This document shows, in pieces, positions 35,117-43,980 of a stretch of 64,000 nt of DNA. The stretch comes from Hydrogenophaga sp. (GTDB taxonomy: Bacteria > Pseudomonadota > Gammaproteobacteria > Burkholderiales > Burkholderiaceae_C). Below the pieces are notes generated by a model. It saw nothing but the letters and a program-made list of their open reading frames with translations, did no database searches and was not told where the DNA came from. Position 1 is the first letter of the stretch. The number at the start of each line of letters is the position of its first letter. A program made the translations under genes and the position numbers. The DNA lies in contig NZ_JAUSCF010000012.1 in the NCBI RefSeq assembly GCF_030651625.1, forward strand, positions 62,001 through 126,000, written 5' to 3'.

Positions 35117-36109
35117 ATGCTCGATATCGGCCTTCAAAGTGACATGGAATGGCAGGCTCGATCTTCAAGAGCGCCACAAGTTGCCGTCGTTTTGCCGGCC
35201 TACAACGAAGCGGAAACGATCGCTGCCACCATCAAGGATTTCCACAAGGCATTGCCTGAAGCCGCCATCTGGGTGGTCGACAACCGCTGCAGCGACAACA
35301 CCCGGGCCATCGCCGAAAGCACTTTCCAGACCTTGCGTTGCAAGGGAGGCGTTCTGCAGGAGAAGCGTCCAGGCAAGGGCAATGCGGTGCGCCGCGCCTT
35401 TCTGGAGGTGGAAGCCGACATCTATGTGCTCAGCGACGCTGACTGCACCTACCCCGCCGAGCAGGTACACCAGCTGATCGATCCAGTGCGCCGGGGTGAA
35501 GCAGACATGGTGGTCGGCGACCGCCACACCGACGGCCAGTACGCCGCCGAAAACAAGCGACCCTTGCACGGCTTCGGAAACCGCCTGGTGCGCAACCTGG
35601 TCAACACCATGTTTCGTGCCGACCTGTCCGATGTGATGAGCGGCTACAGGGCCTTCAGCCGCCAGTTCGTCAAGCACTACCCGATTCTGGTGGAGGGATT
35701 CGAGATCGAGACCGACATGACCCTGCATGCGCTGGACAAGCGCTTTCGCGTGCTGGAGGTGCCCGTGCGCTACCGCGATCGGCCAGCCGGCAGCGTCTCC
35801 AAACTCAACACCTTCCGGGATGGCGCGCGTGTGCTGGCCACCATCTGGAACATCATGCGGCACTACCGCCCACTGCTCTTTTTTGGCACCGCCGCTTCCC
35901 TGTGTGCCTTGCTCGGGCTGGCGGCGGGCTGGGTGGTCATCGCGGAGTTCATTGCCCAGCGCTACATCGAAAAGGTGCCGCTGGCCATCCTGGCCACCGG
36001 CCTGCAGATTGAAGCGGGGTTGCTGCTTTCGGTGGGGCTGATTCTCGACTCCATGGCCCACCAGTCCAAGCTGCAGTACGAACGCGACCTTCTCAACGAC
36101 CGGCCATGA
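35117..36109 (+). CDS. GtrB-like GT2 with two membrane helices
   Basis: 330 residues. VAVVLPAYNEAETI, VVDNRCSDNT, VLSDADCTYP (DXD) and DVMSGYRAFSR are typical of undecaprenyl-phosphate glucosyl or mannosyl transferases. Two C-terminal helices lie around 255-280 and 290-310. The open frame reaches back to 34919, but that part runs over the decayed duplicate, so the start is ATG 35117 (or ATG 35144). It couples by ATGA to a GtrA-family gene, which defines the pair as a lipid-linked sugar loader and flippase. Confidence 0.83.
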   Translation: MLDIGLQSDMEWQARSSRAPQVAVVLPAYNEAETIAATIKDFHKALPEAAIWVVDNRCSDNTRAIAESTFQTLRCKGGVLQEKRPGKGNAVRRAFLEVEADIYVLSDADCTYPAEQVHQLIDPVRRGEADMVVGDRHTDGQYAAENKRPLHGFGNRLVRNLVNTMFRADLSDVMSGYRAFSRQFVKHYPILVEGFEIETDMTLHALDKRFRVLEVPVRYRDRPAGSVSKLNTFRDGARVLATIWNIMRHYRPLLFFGTAASLCALLGLAAGWVVIAEFIAQRYIEKVPLAILATGLQIEAGLLLSVGLILDSMAHQSKLQYERDLLNDRP

Positions 36110-36570
36110 ACATCCGTGCGTCTCCGAGCGCGTCACCCACGACCCCCATGGCCCTCTGGCGCCGGGTGTGGGTGCGGCTCAGCGCATCGCGGTTCCCGCG
36201 GTTCGCCTGTGTGGGTGCGGTGGGATTTGTGGTGGACGCGGGCATCCTGACCACTTTGATGCATGTGGGCTGGCCACCCCTTTCGGCGCGGCTGGTTTCT
36301 TTTCCGGTGGCTGTGGCCACCACCTGGCTGCTCAACAAGGCCTGGACCTTTGCATCCGATGCGCCTCATCCCGGGGGTGGGGTCGTGCGCTATTCCGGTA
36401 TCCAGATCGTCGGGGCTATGATCAACCTCGGCCTGTTCACGCTGCTGATTGCCGCATTCCCGGCATCACGCGCGGTCCCCTCCCTACCCTTGGCGGCAGC
36501 CGCGCTGGTCGCGCTGGTGTTCAACTATGTGGCCAGCCGGCACCTCGTTTTCAAGCTTCACGACACATGA
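36106..36570 (+). CDS. GtrA-family flippase-like membrane protein
   Basis: 154 residues, four helices. FACVGAVGFVVDAGI and ATTWLLNKAWTF, then FNYVASRHLVF at the C-terminus, are the GtrA signature. The proposed role is to flip the undecaprenyl-phosphate sugar made by the overlapping GT2 so that a periplasmic GT-C can use it. A basic N-terminus precedes the first helix. Its stop overlaps the next methyltransferase start by four bases, so four genes (35117-38823) look translationally linked. Confidence 0.87.
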   Translation: MNIRASPSASPTTPMALWRRVWVRLSASRFPRFACVGAVGFVVDAGILTTLMHVGWPPLSARLVSFPVAVATTWLLNKAWTFASDAPHPGGGVVRYSGIQIVGAMINLGLFTLLIAAFPASRAVPSLPLAAAALVALVFNYVASRHLVFKLHDT

Positions 36571-37259
36571 CCACCATCGAATACAGCGGTCGAGACAATC
36601 TGGACGTCATGACCGACGCGCGCAACTACAACCGGTACCTGACCGAACTGATTCTGAACTGGTTCAGCAAAAAAGACGGCCCTCTGGTGGACTTCGGCGC
36701 AGGTGGCGGCACCTTCGCGACGCAGGTGGCACAGGCAGGATTCGACGTGTCGTGCATAGAAACCGATCCCGTGCTCTCCGACCTGTTGAGGCAAAAGGGG
36801 CTGCGCGTGGCCGGCGCACTCGATGCCGTGCCAGATGCGAGCCTGGCGGGCATTTACAGCCTGAACGTGCTGGAGCACATCGAGGACGACGACGGCATCC
36901 TCGCACTCTGGCACCGCAAACTGGCATCGGGGGGCAAACTGCTGGTTTATGTACCAGCATTCAAAGTGTTGTTCAGCAGCATGGATCGCAAGGTGGGGCA
37001 TCACCGGCGGTACCGTATGGCAGGCCTGCGTGGGCAGATGGAACGCGCCGGCTTTGATCTGAACGTGGTCCGCTACGCCGACAGCGTGGGTTTTCTGGCT
37101 GCCCTGATCTACCGCCTGGCCGATGGCGGCCAGGGCGACATCAACCCCCGCATGCTGCGCCTGTACGACCGCTGGATATTTCCAGTGAGCCGCTTGCTTG
37201 ACCGAGTGTGCTGGCCATGGTTCGGCAAAAACGTGTACGCGTGCGCGGTCAAGCGCTGA
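36567..37259 (+). CDS. class I SAM methyltransferase
   Basis: 230 residues. GPLVDFGAGGGTFATQVA is motif I, IETDP motif II, and YSLNVLEHIEDDDG the acidic post-I segment, the ubiquinone/menaquinone-type methyltransferase fold. FSSMDRKVGHHRRYR is common among methyltransferases that act in polyprenyl-linked sugar modules. The start is fixed by the ATGA overlap with gtrA; the longer frame upstream is its shadow. Target unknown, probably a sugar hydroxyl or lipid-linked sugar. Confidence 0.8.
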   Translation: MTTIEYSGRDNLDVMTDARNYNRYLTELILNWFSKKDGPLVDFGAGGGTFATQVAQAGFDVSCIETDPVLSDLLRQKGLRVAGALDAVPDASLAGIYSLNVLEHIEDDDGILALWHRKLASGGKLLVYVPAFKVLFSSMDRKVGHHRRYRMAGLRGQMERAGFDLNVVRYADSVGFLAALIYRLADGGQGDINPRMLRLYDRWIFPVSRLLDRVCWPWFGKNVYACAVKR

Positions 37260-37263
37260 CATC

Positions 37264-38823
37264 ATGCTCACGAAGGCACAACCGTACCAGGCCGTGGCCA
37301 GATTCATGCAGGCCTTTCAGCAACGCATTCAGCCCTTCTGGTGGGTGGCGATGCTGTTGCTGGCAGGCTACTGGAGCCTGCTCGCCGGACAACACATTTC
37401 CACGAGCAACATCAAGGGAGACGCCGGCCAGAACCTGCAGATAGCGGTTCATCTGTACCAGCACGGCGAATTTTCCATGGCCTCCACGGCAGGCTTTCAA
37501 CCCACCAACTTCAGGGAACCCTTGCCCATTGTGGTCACGGCTTTGTATTTAAAGGCTTCGGGGCGAAACCACGACTACATGACGCTTGACAATCTGCGTT
37601 CCGGCGAGCCCGCGCGCTTTGTCAAGCTGCATAACCTGGGATGGGTGTTTCTGGGTCTGATCGCCACCTGGCTGCTGTTCAACGAACTGACCACCAGCCG
37701 ATGGGCGGGCGGTCTGGCGGCCGGCTCCGCCTTCATTTTCTTTTTCAACAACCCCTACGTCGTCGACTCGCTCTACACCGAACTGGTGACGGGTGTGTTG
37801 ATGACGGGCACGAGCTATTTGATGCTGCTGGCCGGCCGGCGCCAGAAAGGGTCACTCTGGCTGGCCACCGGCGTGGGTTTGGGTCTGCTGTGCCTCACCA
37901 AGAGTGCGTTCCTCTACATCTCACTGGTCACCATTGTGGTCTTGGCTACCGTGATGCTTTTGCAACGGGGGGCGCGCGCCCGACCCTGGCTGGCCGCAGG
38001 CTTCATGACCCTGGGGCTGATCTGCACCACGGCACCCTGGATGATCCGGAACCAGCTCCTGTTTGACAGCGCCGAAATTTCCTCTGGTCGCAGCGGCTGG
38101 GTGCTTTACAAGCGTGCCTTGCTCAACCGGATCACGCCAGAAGAATTCCGGCTCGCCTTCACGCTCTTTGGCCCCAGGCTCTACCAAGACCTGGTCGCCG
38201 GCACCTCACTGGCGATCACACCAGAGGACGCCAAGCTGCGCACCGGGCGCGTCAGCCGGCTGTATGCAGGCCGCTCCGAGTTTTCTGGCGACGACATGCG
38301 GGCCCAAGGAGCTGGTGACCCTGATCGTGCCGTCACCCTGTACCGCAAGACGTCGGCGATGTACATCAAGCTGTCTCGAGAAATGGAACAGGCTGGCGAC
38401 CCCCATCCGACCTACGCGGCGGATCGTGCCTTGCAAGCCATTGCCCTGCCCATGCTCAAAGAGGAACCGCTGGCACATCTGAAGCTGTCGATCCTCATGT
38501 TCTGGCGCGGCATGTGGAGCATTCCCCCACAGCTGCAAATTCCGTTGCTGCCCGAAGGCCGTTGGCGCAGTGGTTTCATCGAGGTGATCAACGCACTGGG
38601 TGTTCTGGCGTTGCTGGGATGCTTTGTTTGGGGAATGCTTCAACGCAATGTCAGATTGCTGGCATTCACCATGCTGCCAGTCATGATGATGGCTTTCTAC
38701 ACCCTGCTTTCACAGAACTTGCCCCGATTCTTTGCCCCGACCCAGCCGATCATGCTGGTGGCGCTGCTGCTGCTGGTGTTTCAACTGATCGGTGGGATCA
38801 TGGTCAAAACCAAGCAAGACTGA
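37264..38823 (+). CDS. GT-C type polytopic membrane glycosyltransferase
   Basis: 519 residues, about ten helices. After the first helix the loop STSNIKGDAGQNLQIA carries an Asp in the position of the GT-C catalytic acid, and VDSLYTELVTG supplies a second acidic loop. This matches PMT/ArnT-like transferases that use polyprenyl-phosphate sugars in the periplasm. A soluble segment of about 130 residues lies between the later helices. Its start at 37264 follows the methyltransferase stop by four bases. With the GtrB- and GtrA-like genes upstream it completes a three-component module. Confidence 0.75.
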   Translation: MLTKAQPYQAVARFMQAFQQRIQPFWWVAMLLLAGYWSLLAGQHISTSNIKGDAGQNLQIAVHLYQHGEFSMASTAGFQPTNFREPLPIVVTALYLKASGRNHDYMTLDNLRSGEPARFVKLHNLGWVFLGLIATWLLFNELTTSRWAGGLAAGSAFIFFFNNPYVVDSLYTELVTGVLMTGTSYLMLLAGRRQKGSLWLATGVGLGLLCLTKSAFLYISLVTIVVLATVMLLQRGARARPWLAAGFMTLGLICTTAPWMIRNQLLFDSAEISSGRSGWVLYKRALLNRITPEEFRLAFTLFGPRLYQDLVAGTSLAITPEDAKLRTGRVSRLYAGRSEFSGDDMRAQGAGDPDRAVTLYRKTSAMYIKLSREMEQAGDPHPTYAADRALQAIALPMLKEEPLAHLKLSILMFWRGMWSIPPQLQIPLLPEGRWRSGFIEVINALGVLALLGCFVWGMLQRNVRLLAFTMLPVMMMAFYTLLSQNLPRFFAPTQPIMLVALLLLVFQLIGGIMVKTKQD

Positions 38824-38879
38824 TGCCATCAGGCCATCCATGGGGGTATCATCCGGTACCACGTGGACACCCCTCTCAC

Positions 38880-40853
38880 ATGTTCCTAAGAAAATTTGCC
38901 ATGCCCATCCTGGGCATGCCACGCCCGGCAAAACGCCTGATCGTGCTCTCAGTGGACGCCACACTTTGCGTGCTGTCTGTCTGGCTGGCGTACTACCTTC
39001 GCCTGGGCGAATGGGTCAAGCTGTCCGGTGATCCCTATTGGCAGCCTGGCTGGGCCGTGCTTGCGGCACTGGCCATTGCCCTGCCCCTGTTCGTGGTCAA
39101 CGGCTTTTACCGCGCCATCTTCCGTTATTCCGGCCTGTCGGCGATGGTCACCGTGGTCAAGACCATCGGCATCTTTGCCATTCTTTACGCCACCCTGTTC
39201 ACAGCCATCGGTGTGCCTGGCGTGCCCCGCACCATTGGCATCATTCAGCCCATGCTGCTTCTGCTGGGCGTTGGCACCTCCCGGGCGCTTGCAGGATTTT
39301 GGCTGGGCGGCCTGTACCAGAACCAGCTTAAACTGGCCGCGATTCCACGGGTGCTGATTTACGGCGCTGGCAATGCTGGTCGCCAATTGGCGGCAGCCAT
39401 GAGCAACAGCCACGAAATGCGTGTGGTGGGCTTCATGGACGACGACGACCGTCTCCATGGTCATGTGCTCAATGGCCTGGCCATCTACAGTCCCGCTGAT
39501 CTCCCTAGCCTTGTCGACACCTTGCAGGTCAGCACGGTGCTGCTGGCGATGCCATCTGCCAGCCGCCATCGTCGCAATGAAATCATTGAAGAGATGCGCC
39601 CAGTGCATGTGCTGGTGCGCACCTTGCCCAGCGTGAGCGAGCTGGCGCAAGGCAAGGTGAGCGTCTCCGACCTGCGGGAACTGGACATCGACGACCTGCT
39701 GGGTCGCGAACCGGTCAGTCCGAACCACATTCTGCTGGGCAAGAACATCACCGGCAAAGTGGTGCTGGTCACTGGCGCGGGCGGTTCCATTGGCAGCGAA
39801 CTGTGTCGCCAGATCCTCAAGGTCGAACCCGCATCTCTGCTCCTGGTCGACCAGAGCGAGTTCGCACTGTACGAAGTGCATCAGGAGCTCAATGCCCGCC
39901 TGGACGGTTCGCAAGCCCGCCTCGTCCCGCTGTTGGCTTCAGTGCGGGACGCAGATCGCATGCGCGAGATCATGTCGACCTGGAAGCCAGACACGGTGTA
40001 CCACGCGGCCGCATACAAGCACGTGCCGCTGGTGGAACACAACCCGCTGGAAGGCATCAAGAACAACACCATCGGGACCATCACCGTGGCACAGGTGGCA
40101 GCCGAGTTTGATGTGGGCGATTTTGTGCTGATCAGCACCGACAAGGCTGTGCGCCCCACCAACATCATGGGCGCCAGCAAAAGACTGGCGGAAATGGCGC
40201 TGCAGGCCCTGGCCGACAAAGGCTCCCAGACCCGCTTCTCCATGGTCCGTTTTGGCAACGTGCTCGGATCATCTGGCTCTGTGGTGCCCAAGTTTCGCCA
40301 GCAGGTGCGGGATGGTGGTCCGATCACCCTGACCCATCCGGACATCACCCGCTACTTCATGACCATTCCTGAAGCCGCACAGCTGGTGATTCAGGCGGGT
40401 GCCATGGCCAAAGGGGGCGACGTGTTCGTGCTGGACATGGGGGAGCCAGTCAGGATCATGGATCTCGCGACGCGCATGATCGAACTCTCTGGTCTGACCC
40501 TCAAAGACGACCAGAATCCAGATGGCGACATAGCCATTCAGATCACTGGATTGCGCCCGGGCGAGAAGCTTTTTGAGGAACTGCTGATCGGTGACAATCC
40601 TAAGGCCACCTCGCACCCACTGATCATGAAAGCCCACGAGGAATTCATCCCCTGGGATACCTTGCAGGTGCAGCTCAGAAGCTTCGAAGCGGCACTCGAC
40701 GCCAACGATGTGGAACGCATGAAGAGCATGCTGGCACAGCTGGTAGCGGGCTACGAATCCAACAGCGATATCGTCGACTGGGTTTTCATGGAGCAGGAAG
40801 CAGAAGCTGCGCCCGTCCGACAAGCCGTTAAAGGCGCGTGGCGCTACCCATAG
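38880..40853 (+). CDS. WbpM/PglF-like UDP-HexNAc 4,6-dehydratase
   Basis: 657 residues. Four N-terminal helices (about 17-125), a first Rossmann domain with VLIYGAGNAGRQLAAAM, and a C-terminal SDR domain with VLVTGAGGSIGSELCRQI, YHAAAYKHVPLVEHNP and VLISTDKAVRPTNIMGASKR. In this family Met replaces the usual catalytic Tyr of Y-x3-K, as seen here. It converts UDP-GlcNAc to the 4-keto-6-deoxy sugar, precursor of QuiNAc/FucNAc. That makes it the likely supplier for the reductase at 28421 and the transferase at 29344. ATG 38880 gives the normal N-terminus. Confidence 0.92.
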   Translation: MFLRKFAMPILGMPRPAKRLIVLSVDATLCVLSVWLAYYLRLGEWVKLSGDPYWQPGWAVLAALAIALPLFVVNGFYRAIFRYSGLSAMVTVVKTIGIFAILYATLFTAIGVPGVPRTIGIIQPMLLLLGVGTSRALAGFWLGGLYQNQLKLAAIPRVLIYGAGNAGRQLAAAMSNSHEMRVVGFMDDDDRLHGHVLNGLAIYSPADLPSLVDTLQVSTVLLAMPSASRHRRNEIIEEMRPVHVLVRTLPSVSELAQGKVSVSDLRELDIDDLLGREPVSPNHILLGKNITGKVVLVTGAGGSIGSELCRQILKVEPASLLLVDQSEFALYEVHQELNARLDGSQARLVPLLASVRDADRMREIMSTWKPDTVYHAAAYKHVPLVEHNPLEGIKNNTIGTITVAQVAAEFDVGDFVLISTDKAVRPTNIMGASKRLAEMALQALADKGSQTRFSMVRFGNVLGSSGSVVPKFRQQVRDGGPITLTHPDITRYFMTIPEAAQLVIQAGAMAKGGDVFVLDMGEPVRIMDLATRMIELSGLTLKDDQNPDGDIAIQITGLRPGEKLFEELLIGDNPKATSHPLIMKAHEEFIPWDTLQVQLRSFEAALDANDVERMKSMLAQLVAGYESNSDIVDWVFMEQEAEAAPVRQAVKGAWRYP

Positions 40854-40920
40854 CGGTACTCACCTGCACAATAGCTTGAAGGGCTTGCCGTTTTTGAAGA
40901 GAAAGCAAGAATCCTGAGAT

Positions 40921-42174
40921 TCAGGCCGCTTGCTTCTGCTCGGTTGGAAGCCCGGCTGACGCCATCAGCAGCGCGGTGAAGAGAATGAAAAAATGGCTTT
41001 CGGTCGACAGCCAGAACGAACTGTGTGTCATGTTGGACACCAACATCACGGCCATAAAGGACAACATCAACGCCCTGTGTGCAGGTGGGTGTCGAAATGA
41101 CTGCCGCACGATTGCCCACAAGAACCAGGCAAAAACCAGCAAACCCAGCAGACCCAGTTCAAACAGAAAGAATAGGAACTGGTTGTGCGGATGCGGGCAA
41201 ATGGTGGCGCACATTTCAGGGCTCTCGAAATGGGCAGCGGCAAATACAGGATACGAGCCGGTCCCTGAGCCCAACCATGGGTGCTCGCGAATCTGCTGAA
41301 CCGAGAAATGCCACACCTGCACTCGAGCGCCCACCGAAGTGACGTTCGACGGGCTGCTGTTTCGGGCTTCTTCCCATGCCTGAAGCGTGCGTTGCTGGAA
41401 CTGGCTCGAAGAGGCAAAGACCACAACCAGTATCAGCAAGCCGGCACCCAGCACCACCCCCAGCATGCGTGGGCGACAAGCCAGGGCCACGATTGCAAAA
41501 ACCACCACCGACAGCACCAGACTCAGGTAGCCGGTTCGGCCGACCGACAAGAACAACACACTGGCCGCGGCCAGTACCGCCACGCCAATCCAGAGCGCGC
41601 GGCCAACAGTGGCTTTCGATTTCACGGCCCAAAACAGCGCGGTGCAAGTGAAGAAGGCCATCATGATCCCTTGCGAGATGTGATCCTTGAACACGGTGTG
41701 ATCGACGCCGAAACCCTTGTTCTTGGTGCTCGACCAAGGCAGTTCAAACCAGACATTCAACCAGGTCGATGCGAGCGTGAAAAGCATGGCGACAGCAAAC
41801 GCCTGCCAACAGCGCTTACGCATTTCGGCGCTGGCAAGCAGAAACAGAAACACGGGTAGCAGGACCAGTTTGAAATATTTCCGAAGATAGTCCCGAAACT
41901 CGCTCCAGTCCGCCGGCGACCAGAGCGTCGCCACGACCATGACCAACACCAGACTTGCCGCCGGTAGCACAACCGGGTTCCGCAACATCTGGACCAGTTC
42001 CGCTCGGGCATGTGCATCTGTCAGCCGTACGCATGCCAAAAGCACGGTCAACGCCAACGTTGTGTTGGCCAAGGCCACCGATAGCGGAAACGCGAAATAC
42101 GCAAAGACGAGGCAATACGCCGGTGCAATAGTCAGCAGCGCTCGCATGCTCTGGTCTGGACAACCTGAATTCAT
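40921..42174 (-). CDS. waaL: O-antigen ligase (Wzy_C family)
   Basis: 417 residues, about eleven helices. The large periplasmic loop contains HPWLGSGTGSYP and HPHNQFLFFLFELGLLGLL, the Wzy_C/O-antigen ligase motif with its conserved His. Ligases join the finished undecaprenyl-diphosphate glycan to lipid A-core in the periplasm. A Wzy polymerase cannot be fully excluded by sequence alone, but the ABC-type exporter and neighbouring core-type GT2 genes favour a ligase. It is convergent with the dehydratase gene; I see no clear hairpin terminator in the 67 bases between them. Confidence 0.8.
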   Translation of the reverse strand: MNSGCPDQSMRALLTIAPAYCLVFAYFAFPLSVALANTTLALTVLLACVRLTDAHARAELVQMLRNPVVLPAASLVLVMVVATLWSPADWSEFRDYLRKYFKLVLLPVFLFLLASAEMRKRCWQAFAVAMLFTLASTWLNVWFELPWSSTKNKGFGVDHTVFKDHISQGIMMAFFTCTALFWAVKSKATVGRALWIGVAVLAAASVLFLSVGRTGYLSLVLSVVVFAIVALACRPRMLGVVLGAGLLILVVVFASSSQFQQRTLQAWEEARNSSPSNVTSVGARVQVWHFSVQQIREHPWLGSGTGSYPVFAAAHFESPEMCATICPHPHNQFLFFLFELGLLGLLVFAWFLWAIVRQSFRHPPAHRALMLSFMAVMLVSNMTHSSFWLSTESHFFILFTALLMASAGLPTEQKQAA

Positions 42175-42287
42175 TTCTCAAAAATCCATTCGATATCTGG
42201 AACAACCGGTACATCGGCCATTTGTCTGCTGTCGATGGGCTGGGAATCCCTTAAGCATTTGGCCCCTATCGTGAAGCTGACGCACCC

Positions 42288-43082
42288 CTACCGCTTGACC
42301 ACGGCGGTGTCCTCTTGGGGTGGGTCGTATTCCAGAATGGCGTACCTGAAGAAGCACTCCAGTGCCACCACCAGACAAAAGAGGAAGCCTTGCGGTCCAC
42401 AAAGGAACCCGCGCCTGAGTACATAGAACCGTACAAAGTTGGTGGCTGCAGAACCCAGTCCTCGCCAGATACCCCCTCTTTTGCCTGCTTGCTCCCTGCG
42501 CCGCGCACCCAGTTGAGCGTATTGAGCGAGCTTGAGCAGGCTCTCGTAGACAGTGTCGCGCGAAAAATGCAGCAACCGGCCCTTGAACACGTGCATGGGA
42601 ACCGTCTCGTCCCTCAGCTGCGCGTATTCATGGACCACACCCTTGAACTCCAGAACGTTGTGGGTGCGAAACAGGCGTTTGACGCCGCCGGCGGTCTTCG
42701 CCATGCGGCTGAGTGCCTTGCCAAACGCAACCTGGTCCCAGTAGACCTTCCACGCAGCGTTCTCGCCCGAGGCCACCGCTTGTTGTATTTCGCGACGCAA
42801 CTCATCGGTGATGACCTCGTCAGCATCGAGAAAAAAGAAATAGTCGCATCGCACCAACGGAAGCATCCGGTTTCGCTGAACCGCAAAACCCTGCCAGTCG
42901 GGCAACATATGCACCTCCGCGCCCATGCGGGAAGCGATGTCACGCGTCGCGTCTGTGCTGCCGCTGTCGATCACGACAATCTGGTCGGCGAAACTGGCAC
43001 TCTCGATACACCGGGCGATCCGGCGCTCCTCATTCAGCGTCAGAATGCCCACACACAGCCGGTTGGCAGGCGACTCAATCAT
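42288..43082 (-). CDS. WaaE/KdtX-like core glycosyltransferase
   Basis: 264 residues, GT2. LCVGILTLNEERRI, VVIDSGSTDAT, FFFLDADEVI (DXD) and the later VHEYAQL match the WaaE/KdtX group of lipopolysaccharide core beta-glucosyltransferases. A hydrophobic stretch near 232-250 suggests membrane contact. It overlaps the end of the upstream GT2 gene by eight bases and is followed by about 110 bases leading to waaL. The position among ligase and phosphohexomutase genes supports a core-assembly role. Confidence 0.83.
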   Translation of the reverse strand: MIESPANRLCVGILTLNEERRIARCIESASFADQIVVIDSGSTDATRDIASRMGAEVHMLPDWQGFAVQRNRMLPLVRCDYFFFLDADEVITDELRREIQQAVASGENAAWKVYWDQVAFGKALSRMAKTAGGVKRLFRTHNVLEFKGVVHEYAQLRDETVPMHVFKGRLLHFSRDTVYESLLKLAQYAQLGARRREQAGKRGGIWRGLGSAATNFVRFYVLRRGFLCGPQGFLFCLVVALECFFRYAILEYDPPQEDTAVVKR

Positions 43083-43965
43083 CGATTTTCCAACTTTTCA
43101 GACCCCTCCAGCGACCCAGCATCCTGGCCACCAAACGGGGAACAAACGCCAGCATGCGAATTGGCAATGCGACGCTGGTGGTGACCAACAACTTGCGCCG
43201 CAGTTGCAGTGCCTCTGCGATCGACCTGTGTTTGGCCGTGAAGGTCAACTTGGACTGGGCGTGATGAAAGCCGCGGCTGTACTCGTTCCGCCAAGGTCTG
43301 CTGCCCTTGCTGGAACTCCGGGAGCGGTGGATCGCCTTGACCTCCGGCACCAACACCATGGCCAGGCCCGCCTGGAACAGGCGAAGGCACAGGTCATCGT
43401 CTTCGTAATAGAGAAAAAAACGCTCGTCAAAAAAGCCGATCTGCTGAAAACGCTCCATCCGCAGGAGCATGGCAGCGCCACACACAAAGCCCACACAGGT
43501 CATGCCAGTGGCAGGTGGCCCAATCGAATTCCACACCGTCTTGGGCCACCGGTAGTTGACCTCCAACTTGCCTGTCGGGCTGGCCAACTGTGGTGCGAAC
43601 AAGGCAGCGTCGACCATGTTGCGCGCTGCCATCAGCAGTGTGCCAAGGCCCTCGGCTGAAAGCTCGCAGTCCGGGTTCAATAACAGGGCAAACGGTGTTT
43701 GCACCAAGGCCAGCGCACGGTTGTTGGCAGCGCCAAATCCGAGGTTTCGCTCATGCTCAAGGACGCGCGCCCTTGGCCAGCGCTGACGCGCAAGCGTCGG
43801 TGTTCCATCGGCGCTTGCGTTGTCGGAGACGATCACGTGGGGACACGAGCCCAGCAGGCCATCAAGCTCGGCAATGCAATGCGCACTTTCATGGGTGACC
43901 ACCACCACCGTGACGTCTGCCAGGGCGCTGACCGCCTCTCCAGGAGACTGCATCGGATCGCTCAC
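43075..43965 (-). CDS. GT2 glycosyltransferase, rhamnosyltransferase-like
   Basis: 296 residues. VTVVVVTHESAHCI, VSDNASADGTP and LLLNPDCELS (the NPD metal-binding variant), followed by GAAMLLRMERFQQIGFFDE and FLYYEDDDLCLRL. The NPD and YYEDDD pair places it in the WbbL/RfbF group, so L-rhamnose is a likely donor. It lies 15 bases after the phosphohexomutase gene and overlaps the WaaE-like gene, indicating one minus-strand operon (45363 to 40921). Confidence 0.83.
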   Translation of the reverse strand: MSDPMQSPGEAVSALADVTVVVVTHESAHCIAELDGLLGSCPHVIVSDNASADGTPTLARQRWPRARVLEHERNLGFGAANNRALALVQTPFALLLNPDCELSAEGLGTLLMAARNMVDAALFAPQLASPTGKLEVNYRWPKTVWNSIGPPATGMTCVGFVCGAAMLLRMERFQQIGFFDERFFLYYEDDDLCLRLFQAGLAMVLVPEVKAIHRSRSSSKGSRPWRNEYSRGFHHAQSKLTFTAKHRSIAEALQLRRKLLVTTSVALPIRMLAFVPRLVARMLGRWRGLKSWKIDD

Positions 43966-43980
43966 AACCTTCCCGAAGCC

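Noticed and set aside
40854..40920. Terminator between the convergent dehydratase and ligase genes
   Set aside because: A T run is present but I find no stable inverted repeat before it.
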